This document shows positions 12,201 through 22,006 of a DNA stretch of 64,000 bases, piece after piece (positions within the stretch are counted from its first letter, which is position 1; each line of letters starts with the position of its first letter). The DNA comes from Hydractinia symbiolongicarpus (lineage: Eukaryota > Cnidaria > Hydrozoa > Anthoathecata > Hydractiniidae). The notes under the pieces are model-generated. The model saw nothing but the letters and a program-made list of their open reading frames with translations, made no database searches and had not been told where the DNA came from. The position numbers and the translations under genes were made by a program. The stretch lies in assembly GCF_029227915.1 (NCBI RefSeq), contig NC_079884.1:248001-312000 (forward strand), in the 5' to 3' direction.

Positions 12201-15200
12201 CGATTCTTTTTTCATATATTACATTTAAAGTTAACTAGGGATCTAAATTCTAGACTACAGGAATACCAGTAGTAGTAGTGTAGTAGTATAATCACTTTCT
12301 GTGCTTATTTCTTTCTTGTTCTTTCTCAATTTTAAACTTTGCTTGAAAAAGAATTTTGATAAAAACAACCTGTAAAAATTGCACATACAAAAAAATTACA
12401 CTTGCAATAAATTGTTTGTCATAGCAGATTTAAATTGAACCACAAAATTGCAGCACATGAACTGAGATATTCCTGACATAGACTGCTTTTGGAATGAAAA
12501 TGTACCTTCATTATCCACAATAAGTAGCTATATAGCTATAGCTAGCCTGTTCTGCCCAGAATGCAAAAATGGCCTGTTTATAAACTGGACAGACGGTTTA
12601 TGTACGCATGGCCTGATTATGTTTTTTTGCCCTGATAGTGATTGTGGTGACCGGAATATGAACGCTAATATAATGGCTGGCCAGGCAGGCTGTGATTGGC
12701 ATTTTCTTCGAACTTTTCTGAATGAAACATTGACTAGGCATGGTGAAAGAAAAAAGTCTCGACATGATTTTTCTCAGCAGGATAAAACACTATTGAAAAC
12801 TAGGCATAGCAAAAAAAAGTCACAACATAATTCTTAGTCTAAACTCCTCTTGTGAGTACATTTAACCATATATTTTGAAGTAACTAAATTTCACGGAAAT
12901 TAGATTTTGCGGATGGGTGATATCATTTTTATTTTTCGCAATTAAATTCTGGGGATGGTCATTATGGTCAGTACTGGAATCAGGCCACCTAACATCATGG
13001 ACCGCGTCTCATGTGTGTCGCGCACAACTTGCGGTGCTATCACAATAATAAAACTTTTTAGCAGTGGAAAGTTGCAATCCATATTGGGGTTGACTTTTAA
13101 GATGCATCATGATTTTCGCGATCCACATTGCAATCGTCATGATATATACATCTTTAAACATTATAATAATCACTTAATTAGTGTTATGAGAGAATAACGC
13201 CATTAAATATAAATAATTGTTTTTTGGTTTTTTTAAATCAAAACTATTTTAGTCGTGGTAAGCTTCTTTCTTGTTTAGACGACTCCAACTCAATTAGTTG
13301 TTTCACGGGCCTGGCCGACACTAATTTTCATGAAAACAAAAAAATATCAGAAAAAAAAGTTTAAAGAAAAAAAGAAATACAAACAATCATTTTCTTATCT
13401 CATCTCGGGAAAAAAAGATTATTATCGTCGTAACACCCTCCTTCGTTATTAATTATTATAATTGTTCAAAATTACGCTTGCTGAATTCTAATACTGCAAG
13501 ACTTTTAGTCGATACCATTAAGGAACAATAATAAAAACAAGGTACACGTTTGTTGTAACACCCTCCTCCGTTATGAGTTTTAAATAAATATAATAGTAAT
13601 GCCGTGAAAGACTTTAAATACTGTTAACTAAGCTATAGTCCGTAACAAGATTTTGCACTTAAATTTGATATAAGACTGCACAAAAAACATTAAAAGAACA
13701 CTAAACTTTTTTATTAAAATAACTTTTGTTTTTTTCATTATTTATTTTAAGTGGGAGAAGAATAACTTGCTGTATAAATTTCAAAACAACTCTAGCAGCA
13801 CTTAAAATAAATATTTGAGCACTGCCGGTCATACTGACCGTCAGAGATCCAAAATGACCGGTCAAATTGAATTTTTCGGCGGTCAAAAATATATGTGATT
13901 CCTTGGGAAACGGTTTTAATCACGAAATTTGATATTTATTCCACTTTGATGTTTTAAATTATTCTTATGCCTCCCTAATGAAATACAACTCAAAAAGTTG
14001 CCTGGGAACTAGGTTGCACATGTTAGTGTCGCATTCGGCACTGCCGGTGTAAAACACGAAGATACCGCAGTTGCGTCAGCAAAAGAATTGCTGGTGTTAT
14101 TTTGTTGTGAAATTTGAATGAATGCAACAATCAAAAACGGTTGGTGTTTTTATAAAGAACATAAGGTATAGAGAACATTAAAGTCGGCCCCTTTCCTTCA
14201 TGCTGACACTCTTATGCTCGGCTGGTGCATTACACTGAGACTCGAACGAAAGACGGAAGACCATTTGGAACCATGCCACAAGTCAGTCCGACCTTCGTCG
14301 TCACAGAGAATACTGCGAGAAGAGTGCGCACCCCTGCAAGTTAAATATAACCAGAACATGGGAGAGGTTAGGTGTCCTGTACCTTAATACAGCTGTATGT
14401 AATACGAAAGAAAAAACATGTTGAATAAAGTTTAAAAAATCGTTTTAAAAGGGGAAAGAGAAATCAAATATGTTTAGTAATAATAATCGAAAAAAATGTA
14501 TATCATATTAAAAAGAAGTCCAGAAGTTCTGTCTCCCACACGACACAGTAGGCAATAAGTTAGCCCTGCCCTCGGTTTTGTGAGAAGAGATGTTCTGCAA
14601 AGACTCTAACACTTAATTCTTCTGTACCGTTTTGCTTTATGTTAAGCTGTGCCTGTGACAAGCATTTTCGAAGCATGCCACCGGCGAAACAGAAAAAGCC
14701 AGTAACATTCAAAAAGAACAACAGGTGTTATTACGCAATGCAGCGTATTCAATTTCTAAAAATAATTCATTTTTAAACGCGCATGTTTTTCATTCAAATT
14801 CCAAACTTTAAGTCATTTTTTTCTTTGATTTTTAGTATAGTAAATAATTACTTTATACAAACATTACAGACATTCCAGGTGCACATTATTGAAGTGACTA
14901 AAGTGTTTTTGGTGCGTGATTGAAAACGCTGCTCCATTGTCTATATGAAAAAATGTGTATGAATCAATGGTAAATAAATGTGAAGCAAGATATTTAGATT
15001 ATAATCTATTCTTAATAGTAGATAAATAATTTTTTTTGCGAAGCAAGGAATTGATCGCCGGTCAGTCTGACCGCTCGTAACGTGATCCTGACGGTCAATT
15101 AACAAAATTCGGCGGTCAGTGACTGTTGACCGGCCGTTATTTTAAGCACTGTCTAGTATAACCTGCTGTATAACTTTCAAAACAACACAAGTGTATTCTG

Positions 15201-18200
15201 TATAGCTTTCAAAACAGCACAAGACTAATTCTTACTGTGTAACTTAAAAAAAACATAGGAAAAATTCTTGCTGCATAACTTTAAAAACATGTTTTTGAGC
15301 ATGCAAGTATTTTTATCTTTATCTGTAAATTATTTGTTTTGCAGCAATTAAGTTTGGTTAAAAGTTATTAAACTTGCGAATCCCAAACTGTATTTACAAC
15401 ACAATTCATTTTGAGAACAATAACAACTTTGTCATCAGCCTGACCCGATTATATTTTTAACTGTGGTACACGAGTGCCAAATAATATAAGTGGCGTACAT
15501 AAGCTGATTATGTTGCCCCGAATATATATTTTCTGCCCTGCTTATAAACAGGACAAGCTGCCGTACATAACCTGGGCAGAACAAGCCTAGCTATAGATGA
15601 CTTGCCAATGTTTACAAAAATTAAAAAGTTTGCAGTTATTTTGCATATGCGCAAGCTGTTATAGGAATGATCGGAATAGATGAGGTGGGGGTGTTCTAAT
15701 TTTTGTTAATGAAAACTTGGATAGCCACCTTTTGAAACACCTTTACTTCGAAAATGTTGAATCACTATGGGTGAAAGTGTGCCTGAAAAAAACTAAACCT
15801 ATTTACGTGTGTGGGGTTTACAGGCCACCTGGAGGTAGTGATTTGCAGAGTACGGAAAACCTGTGTACTCATTTCAAACAGTGTTTTAACAAGCTCCCAA
15901 AAGAAAAAGAAGTTTTTATCTTGGGAGATTTTAACTGTAACATGCTTTCAAAATATGCTCTTTCCTCCAAAATAAAGGAATTATGCTCCACTCTTTTCCT
16001 AAAACAACATATTACGGAGCCAACTCGTGTTACTGAAAATAGTAGCACTCTTATAGACTTGATACTTTCTAACAGTTCTTGTATTTCTAAAACTGGTGTC
16101 ATGGATTTAGGCATCAGTGATCACAATTTAGTTTATGTGATCAGAAAATTCAAAAGGCCAAAATTTGAACCTAAAACATGCAAGGTTCGTAGCTACAAGA
16201 ACTTCAGTGAAGAGGCTTTTCTGAAGGACCTCAGGAATTTAGACTGGTCATATTTTAATAATTATGATGACCTTGATGAAGCATGTGAGAAACTGAATAA
16301 AAATGTTAAAACAGTGGCTGACAAACATGCCCCTTTCAAAACACATAGATTTTCTGGCCGTGTTGAGGCATGGGTCACTGATGAATTAATAATAGCCATC
16401 AAAGAAAGAGACTTCTTGAAACGGAAAGCATCAAAAACAAAATCAATCATAGACTGGGAAGCTTTCAAACAAAAAAGGAACCAGGTAATAGGTCTCAAAA
16501 ATCGACTTAAAAACGAGTACTATAATGACGTTTTGCAGGACTTTCAAAAACGGCCAAAACAACTTTGGAAAACCCTAAAAAAACTGGTTCCTGATAAGTC
16601 AGGCAATACTACCTCGATAAAACGAGTAGTCCAAAACGATGGTACAGAAACTTCTAACCCAAAAGAAATTTCCAACACATTCAATTCATTTTTTGTCAGT
16701 GTTGGTGCCAAACTAGCCTCTAAATTTTCTTCTGACACTACTAATGTTAATCCACCTGTTAGCGGACACGATTTTCGGTGGGCTCGTATTGAGACCAAAA
16801 GTGTCGAAAAAATAATTAGTTCACTAAAACTTAATAAAGCTACAGGCTTGGACGGAGTTGGTTCATGACTGCTAAAAGCAGGTTCGTCAGTTTTAAGTAT
16901 TTATTTATCAAGTCTTTTCAACAAATCTTTATTTACTGGTTATGTACCTAAATGTTGGAAGACTAAAAGGGTCTCGCCTATTTTTAAAAGTGGCAATAAA
17001 ACAGATCCTACTTATTATCGGCCTATCTCCATTTTGCCAATTCCTATGAAAATTTTTGAAAAGTTAGTGCATGAGCAAATGTCTCATTTTATTTCTGAGC
17101 ACAACTTCCTGAATGACAGACAGTCCGGATTTCGAAAACTCTTTTCCACAGAAACTGCAGTAGTCGATGTCTCTGATTTTATTCTTACTGAGCTCGACCA
17201 ACATAACTTTGTTTGTGCTGTGCTCATTGACCTTAAAAAAGCTTTTGACACTGTTGATCATAAAATTTTGTTAAAAAAACTATGGTGTTTTGGCATCAGA
17301 GATGCTGCCTTTGACTGGTTCGAGTCCTACTTAACGGGCCAAATGCAGCTGACTCTTGTAAACAACACAGGATCAGATCTGCTTCATGAAGACGCTTTTG
17401 GGGTGCCGCAGGGATCTGTGTTGGGGCCCCTGCTCTTTCTTTTGTATATTGATGACTTAAAATCTGTCATCAACTCAAACTACCACCATCTATATGCAGA
17501 TGATACAATAATTATTTCGTCTCATAAAAACTTGGATACCCTTGTCTCCCAGGTCGAGTTAGAACTTTCGCAAGTCGACCTCTGGCTGAATAATAACAAA
17601 ATGACTATTAATACGGACAAAACTGAAACAATCTTTTTCGGCAACCACAGCCAGTTAAAAAAAGTTGAGAACAAAACTATCAACTATATGGGTATTCCTT
17701 TGAAGAGGAGCGAAAAAGTTAAATATCTTGGGGTAACATTTGATCAAAAAATGCAATGGGAAAAGCACATTAATGACATAAATAGAAAAATACTAATTAA
17801 ATATTCTAAAATTAGAACCATTGCATCCTGTTTAACACCTCACACAAAAAACCTTTTAATTAATGCACTTGTCATGCCATATTTTAACTACTGCTCCTCG
17901 GCATGGGCTTGTGCCACCTAAGGTAGATTGGGAAAACTAGAAAAACGATTAAAATGTGTCCGTACCTTTCTTGGGAAAGAGAGGGAATATTCAATGAATA
18001 ATTTACTCATCAAAAACGATGCCATATTAGTTTTCAAAGCCATGAATCACATTGCTCCTGATTACATGCGCTCAAAATTCCTTTTGACAAAAAACTGTCA
18101 TAATCATCAAACAAGAGGAGCTTCAAAAAACAGGTTCACACTTCCCTTGGTCAACACGGAATTTGGCAAAAAAGCCTTCCCATTTAGAGCTGCAAAAGTG

Positions 18201-20393
18201 TGGAATAATCTTCCAGACCAAGTGACCTGTGATGGAAGTCTGCTTTCGTTTAAGACTTCCATCTCTAATGTATTTGGCAAATTCTAATGGAGATCACTTT
18301 TTAACTTTTTAATTTTTATTTTTTATTCTTTTTCTTTTCAATTTTCACAGATTATAAATGTTACTATGTTTGATTGAGCTGAGGCAGTCTAAGGTTTATC
18401 ATTTTTATGGTGGTGGACCAACAGTTCACCACATGTTAATTGCGGTTCCTGAAGTAAGTACTTATACCTTGTTGAGAGGCTTGGCTTTGATTGCATTCAG
18501 TATTCAAGTGTCAACAAAGATGGCTACTAGCATCATTGAAGGATATACTTTAGAAACTCAATGTTATTTCAAATCTAGAATGGTAGACTAGTGAAAAGGG
18601 TGGTCACAAGGCATGAACACTAGGGGCCCTCAAGGTAACTAACCAATACTGTTGTAGATCCAGGCCCCTAAGATTGCCTTGCCTACCTATAAATTGGGAG
18701 CAGCTAAAGTCAACTAGTTTCCATCATCACATTTTGCTAATAGTTTGGTTTGAACACCCACCCACCCTGTTATTATATATTTTTTCTTTTTCTTTTATGT
18801 ACATCAATCACTTCATGTACTGGCATCAATGTCCACAACTGTCACCATATTAACTAATTCTACAATCAACCACAACCCTTATGTTAACTCGATAACCGGA
18901 CCATCATCCGACACATGACGAGTGCATACGATACCAATTGATGTAGCCCCAGAGGGTCTTCTACAACGAACTATAACACGCAACGATACTACGAACTACA
19001 ACACGCAACGATCTACAACGCAAGATGGAGGGATCAATTGGCATCAAAGACGCGCGCTCGCTTACACCAGTGCTCTTGCCTCAAGGTTTTCTTGGTGATC
19101 CAAATTTGGCTACTTGCGATTGCCAAGTTTTTTGTCCAGAGGTAGAAGCACTGTTGACCCGCGCTGGTGGGGATGTCGGGCTTTCTTCGTCAGCCAAATG
19201 GGATGAAGATGCGTTTGTTTCCCTAACAAATGAGGTGCGTTTCCACGAGATACGCCATAGCAGGTAGTAGGCAATTTCCAAGCGAGTTGCTGAGGTGTAG
19301 GCGATTTCCAAGTGAGTCGCGGAGATATAGGCAATTTCCAAGCGAGTTGCTGAGGTGTAGGCGATTTCCAAGTGAGTCGCGGAGAGGTAGGCAATTTCCA
19401 AGCAGTTGCTGAGGTGTAGGCGATTTCCAAGTGAGTCGCTCAGATATAGGCAATTTCCAAGCGAGTTGCTGAGTTAGCGTTTCCACGAGGTACGCAGACG
19501 TTTCCACGAGATACGTCTTACTAAGGGTAAGGATGGAAACACACGCATCTGGTTTGGGCCCCCCTGATACCAAACCTGAATTCCCCCCCCCCTTTCCCCA
19601 AACTCAAGTGTAGTTATGACATGAAACAAGAGAAATATACTTCTAACATTATCTGTCATTGTTGTTGTTTGCTTTCGTGTTGTTGCTTCAGAACCATAGC
19701 AATTAATGTTTCTTTTTTGTTCTAGTGGCCCCCAGTGGAAACAATCCACTAACTATAGGTTTTTGTGATTTTCTGGGCTAGCCACTTTAAATATTTATTA
19801 TTAATATTATTATTATTTAGCATTTCTGTTGGCAGAAAATATAAACAACAGACCCACAATAATTAAAGAAATCCATCCAAAAAAGAAAATAGTGAAATTT
19901 ATTAAGAAGAATTAGAACCATTTTACGCTGCGTGATTCCTGCTTTTTTACCTACACAAAAGTGGGTGCATGCTCATTGTTCTCCTAATAAAATTAAATCA
20001 ACTATGTCACGCAGAAAGTGGTGTCATAACCTTTAAACCCTAACCCTAACTAAAAAAACTGATTTTTTAGTTGCACTGCTGTGAAATTCATATATATATG
20101 ACTTATAGAAAGTGCTGCTCTTTTTTTATGGTAGACATGATACGGCATGGAATAAGAAGCAGTAGCTACATAGTTCCAAAATGTTCACGCAAACTCTTTT
20201 AAAAGTAAAAATAAAAACTTTGCAAATGCTTCCAATTTACAAAAGAAAGCTAGATAGCTATGCTAATGAAAATTATCTTTAGAGGAAATTTGTCTAAATT
20301 TAGGCTCGTTAAAGCTTACCTTGCTATGGATCCTGTTTGTTGAAAATGTCTCAAGTTTCTGCAGCTACATAATTCACCACATACAGCTGCCAT
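294..20393 (-). CDS. PTCD3: PTCD3 / mS39 mitochondrial PPR protein, 12 exons, 3' end outside window
   Basis: The family is a pentatricopeptide-repeat protein of the mitochondrial small ribosomal subunit, needed for mitochondrial translation. Exons read on the minus strand, all with AG/GT borders and matching phases: 20320-20393, 9825-9878, 9549-9594, 7475-7543, 6912-7007, 2793-2856, 2647-2712, 2492-2565, 2246-2335, 2092-2129, 1322-1412, 294-354 (about 274 residues). Landmarks shared in order with vertebrate PTCD3 are LTVLKALSSTV, SGTKAAEYVLKKYPDLF, VDNLQLLMTNG, a Ser/Glu-rich acidic stretch, STWR, and a PPR helix pair (YAEKLFAELKDQ then RTYEVFILGLIK). A segment present in vertebrates between exons 5 and 6 was not found and may be lost or hidden near the transposon at 2983-6891. 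Introns of 7008-7474 and 9205-9548 hold nothing I recognise. The gene continues beyond base 1. Confidence 0.85.
599..845 (-). pseudogene. Harbinger-type transposase N-terminal fragment in a PTCD3 intron
   Basis: Two overlapping minus-strand reading frames separated by a frameshift: MNIKERTRISFTAV, then AFKATKNGALEALLNGF and REDSTEFKNFLCIDGKTLDW. The second resembles the conserved N-terminal region of PIF/Harbinger (HARBI1-like) transposases, where a 'GA..LL.ELR.ED...FRNFLRM...TFD.LL' pattern precedes the DDE domain. It lies between PTCD3 exons that splice directly in phase, so it is probably an intronic element remnant and not host exon. No catalytic residues are present. Confidence 0.5.
3415..6561 (+). 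mobile_element. RTE-type LINE retrotransposon inserted in a DNA transposon
   Basis: Flanked by a perfect 10-bp direct repeat ATGTCTCTCC (3405-3414 and 6562-6571), a target-site duplication. It starts with an untranslated leader, carries endonuclease and reverse transcriptase sequence on the plus strand, and ends in GCATGGAAAACGGACG followed by a short (GAAT)n tail, typical of RTE elements. Length is about 3.15 kb, close to full length. The inserted copy is non-functional because of several frameshifts. Confidence 0.85.
3636..6500 (+). pseudogene. RTE LINE endonuclease-reverse transcriptase, frameshifted
   Basis: The N-terminal endonuclease region reads MASVNVGTLRGRVGEVVEML, with later GGDFNGHAGKSSEG-like sequence spread over shifted frames up to about 4575. 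It resembles the proteins often annotated as 'craniofacial development protein 2-like'. Reverse transcriptase follows from 5285: MQFGFVPGRGTTDAIF, FADLEKAFDRVPHK, GVHQGFVLSPLLF and the catalytic YADD. After the RT there is a cysteine cluster (CGVCRKGV, FCQTCKHW, FVCKRCKGE), then a C-terminal domain with LCEACVRSVMLYGSGTW. At least four frame changes separate these pieces, so no intact protein is encoded. Confidence 0.85.
7975..9204. mobile_element. Non-autonomous element with TTAA target duplication
   Basis: The termini GGCGTGAGTATACGAAAAAA and TTTTTTGTATACTCACGCC are inverted repeats of about 20 bp. TTAA flanks both sides (7971-7974 and 9205-9208), the duplication used by piggyBac and Kolobok elements. 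Interior is 1.2 kb of AT-rich sequence with no open frame. It lies in the PTCD3 intron between the exons at 9549-9594 and 7475-7543. Confidence 0.75.
9879..10223. other. PTCD3 intron 1, left end, no feature seen
   Basis: Single-copy-looking AT-rich sequence between PTCD3 exon 2 and the start of the duplicated repeat. A minus-strand open stretch near 9885-9953 with an acceptor-like site was considered, but it cannot splice to exon 2. Confidence 0.4.
10224..13047 (+). repeat. 2.8 kb dispersed repeat, copy 1
   Basis: Nearly identical to 61208-64000 in the same orientation, with scattered substitutions and short indels (for example GTCAGAGCTGTGTTAAGG versus GTCAGAGTGTTAAGG). Identity starts abruptly at GAAAATATTGATCTTG in both copies, marking an element or duplication edge. 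The far edge cannot be set because copy 2 runs off the window. It contains the small cysteine-rich reading frame at 12619-12837 and lies in PTCD3 intron 1. Confidence 0.9.
12619..12837 (+). CDS. Small zinc-ribbon-like reading frame in the 2.8 kb repeat
   Basis: 72 residues from the ATG, but the frame stays open upstream from about 12463 and adds a CPEC motif: LFCPECKNG, then FINWTDGLCTHGLIMFFC, PDSDC, then GDRNMNANIMAG and a basic tail ending KKKSQHNS. The two cysteine pairs suggest a zinc ribbon like those ahead of some Mutator-like transposases, but that link is weak. The same frame is kept in copy 2 (63576-63788) with a 6-base in-frame deletion, which hints at past coding. It may equally be relic sequence. 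Confidence 0.35.
   Translation: MFFCPDSDCGDRNMNANIMAGQAGCDWHFLRTFLNETLTRHGERKKSRHDFSQQDKTLLKTRHSKKKSQHNS
13279..13790 (+). repeat. Diverged third copy of part of the 2.8 kb repeat
   Basis: Aligns by eye with about 10767-11560: the same order of CTCCAA(T/C)T(T/C)AATTAGTTG, CGTAACACCCTCC, GTCGATACCATT, CCTCCTCCGTTATGA and AAGACTTTAAATA, but with many substitutions and a roughly 250-base gap. The repeat unit therefore carries an internal direct repeat, or two related insertions lie side by side. Confidence 0.6.
13796..15151. mobile_element. Non-autonomous transposon with 5-bp TSD and GACCGGTC subterminal repeats
   Basis: The ends CAGCACTTAAAATAA and TTATTTTAAGCACTG are inverted repeats, flanked on both sides by TCTAG (13791-13795 and 15152-15156). 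Both subterminal regions contain clusters of CGGTCA/TGACCG motifs in alternating orientation. No open frame of note lies in the 1.36 kb interior. The flanks rejoin into sequence resembling the CTGTATAACTTTCAAAACA motif repeated nearby. A 5-bp duplication with CAG termini fits hAT-related (hAT5-like) elements. Confidence 0.75.
15157..15674. other. Repeat remnants between two elements
   Basis: Contains three diverged copies of a CTGTATAACTTTCAAAACA motif (15165-15290) and the inverted end of the 12544-15587 element. No coding signal. Confidence 0.5.
15675..18287 (+). pseudogene. L2/CR1-type LINE ORF2, 5'-truncated, two in-frame stops
   Basis: One reading frame from about 15675 to 18287, broken only by TGA at 16866-16868 and TAA at 17919-17921. 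It enters inside the endonuclease domain (VCGVYRPPGG, ILGDFNCNML, LGISDHNLVYV) and lacks the N-terminal catalytic part. Reverse transcriptase follows: YYRPISILPIP, LIDLKKAFDTVDHKILLKKL, GVPQGSVLGPLLFLLYI and YADDTIIISS. The C-terminal tail (KAFPFRAAKVWNNLPDQV) is the domain typical of L2/CR1 elements. So few lesions over 2.6 kb suggest a fairly recent copy. The 5' truncation is normal for LINE insertion. Confidence 0.9.
18288..19265. other. LINE 3' region and unassigned sequence
   Basis: Starts with T-rich probable 3' UTR of the LINE. Around 18960-19020 there are degenerate AC(A/G)ACGCAACGAT repeats. An 80-residue plus-strand frame at 19025-19267 (MEGSIGIKDARSLTPVLLPQ onward, containing CDCQVFCPEVEALL) is more GC-rich than its surroundings, but I recognise no family and do not call it a gene. 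Confidence 0.4.
19266..19475. repeat. 30-bp minisatellite, 60-bp higher-order unit
   Basis: About seven units of GTAGGC(A/G)ATTTCCAAG with alternating GCGAGTTGCTGAG and TGAGTCGCGGAG endings, so neighbouring 30-bp units differ and every second one matches. Copies of TTTCCACGAG(A/G)TACG stand on both sides of the array (19240, about 19488 and 19502). Open frames across it in several phases are artefacts of the repeat. Confidence 0.9.
19476..20319. other. PTCD3 intron 1, right end
   Basis: Contains a C homopolymer near 19577-19587 and the short string CCCTAACCCTAAC near 20040. No coding or TIR signal seen. Confidence 0.4.
20320..20393 (-). CDS. PTCD3: PTCD3 exon 1 with start codon and transit-peptide-like N-terminus
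   Basis: The ATG opens MAAVCGELCSC followed by RNLRHFQQTGSIA, with no acidic residue after Glu7 and several Arg/Gln, as expected for a mitochondrial targeting peptide. It ends in a strong donor (AAG|GTAAGC) in phase 2. That matches the exon at 9825-9878, whose first base completes a Ser codon. The distance to the conserved GRKKRDR region matches the vertebrate protein. The first intron is therefore about 10.4 kb and almost wholly transposon-derived. Assignment to PTCD3 rests on phase, length and targeting character rather than strong residue identity. Confidence 0.65.
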
Positions 20394-22006
20394 TTTGTTT
20401 TTCGAAACACATGGTATAGCCTACATGCAGGTATATTCCAGTCCGTAACTACAACTAACCTTTCCATATATGTACAATAAACTGACCTGTACGTAGTTGC
20501 AAACTATGGTAGTTGTTTACCTTTTTGTGCGAGACATTTTGTAGCTAGCCAGATGCTGGTTAGGAGCAGTCTTCTCCTCTGTTCGTCAGTCAGTGCCTTT
20601 CCTAATCACCTTTTATAAGACGCCAAGTAGAATGGCTAAAATAAACATAGCTATTTATATAGCTATGGATATAACCATAATTAGATTGGTGGCCAGTAAA
20701 GCCAGTTTCAGGGTAACATCTTTTAGCTAAGCTAGCTATATAGCTAGCTAGCTATAGCATCTAGCTAGTTGTTTTAGGCAACACGTTGTAAACAAACTGC
20801 GCAATATGTAACCTAAATAGCTTATTAAAAATTGTAAAGGTTCCCCAAATACTTTTGACAAAACTTTTGCAATGATTTTTAAGGGAAATTACATCGCAAT
20901 TTTTTGTCCTGGAAATATTTCCAAAAAAATGCGAGAAATTTTATTGTTCATTATTGCCAACTAAGATTTGTGCAACCAGTAGGGTTAGCTTGCTAATCAA
21001 AGTAGCACATAACCTGCAATTCTCGTAACTCATGTAACTAAGTATATAGCTACACAAATATAGCTAGCTAGCTTACAGTATGGTGGCTGAGAACTGGCAC
21101 ACAAAAAAAACTCTGTTTAATTGCGTTTTTAACTCATTTTAGTTTTAATTCATTTTTTCTTTTATTTTTTTAATTTCAATTCATTTACTTTCAATAATTT
21201 TTGTTGTTATTATTTTAAAAAAATTCATTAATTCATTTTACTTATAATTCATTTTTTTTATTTTTTCATTTTTTTTATTTCAATTTATTATACTTTACCT
21301 TTTTTTCTGTTTTTAAAAATGTTTTTATTTTAAAATTTTAAAATTGATTTGTCGCTTGGCTGAGAGCTGCCATAGTATTCCACGATGCATTTTGACTACA
21401 TTAACACGTGCGCAAGTAAAAACAAGGGCATAGAAACCAGCCCAGTAGTAAAGTTTACAACACATGCGCACAGGGAAGGTAATTCAAAATACTAACTCCA
21501 GACGCAAGAGGTAGCAAAAAAAAGAAACAATCCAGGTAAATCTATTTTATGACAATGTATTGAAATGCGTAGTTTGTGTAAGCACCAGGTTGCTTAGTGA
21601 ATAAAGGTTCAAATTCCCTCTTTTTCATAAGCACATGTAAGGATTTCATTGGTCAAACATTTAGAACGAGAATTGTTCTTAGTTCTCCTCTCATTTTATA
21701 TGGAAAACCGTGTATTAATCATAAGTTAAAAATTCTTCTCTTTGCGGCAAAACTATAATTTGGATAGCAATTTGTAAAGTGAGTAATTAAAAGATAGTTA
21801 TAGAAGATGCTATCGTACAAATGAATGAGATCTTTTATAACAAAGAAACTGGCTTCCTATTGTCCTTTTCAGCTGCTATTACAGGTTTTAATCTTTCTAC
21901 TAACATCTGTTTGTTTTATATAGAGACGCAAGTTACCTGCCCATTGTCTTGTGTATGTTGGCAAAAACTACCATGAAAGTTGCGCAAAATTCTTTGGACG
22001 TGGATA
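20394..22006. other. Spacer upstream of PTCD3: AGCT-rich and A/T-biased low complexity
   Basis: The first few hundred bases upstream of the PTCD3 start would hold its promoter, but I see no diagnostic motif. 20650-21075 is rich in TAGCTAGCTA strings that can self-pair. 21115-21350 is a degenerate AATTCATTTT-type repeat. No exon recognised. Confidence 0.45.

Larger units (their letters stand above)
12544..15587. mobile_element. Possible element bounded by imperfect GCCTGTTCTGCCCAG inverted repeats
   Basis: The left end GCCTGTTCTGCCCAG and the right end CTGGGCAGAACAAGGC-like sequence (15572-15587) are inverted. The similarity extends inward for roughly 80 bases, with matching GTTTATAAACTGG / TTATAAACAGG and GTACGCATGGCCTGATTATG-like tracts. 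Outside, CTATAGCTAG occurs at both ends. A second element (13796-15151) is nested inside. It may be an old autonomous or composite transposon. Boundaries are approximate. Confidence 0.4.

Noticed and set aside
18358-18591. 77-residue frame after the LINE
   Set aside because: No motif and likely 3' UTR of the retrotransposon.
19081-19573. Several overlapping 60-116 residue frames rich in Ser/Pro/Trp or Arg
   Set aside because: All derive from the 30-bp minisatellite, which happens to lack stops in several phases.
20030-20050. Telomere-like CCCTAACCCTAAC
   Set aside because: Only two units in an intron; too short to be a telomeric tract.
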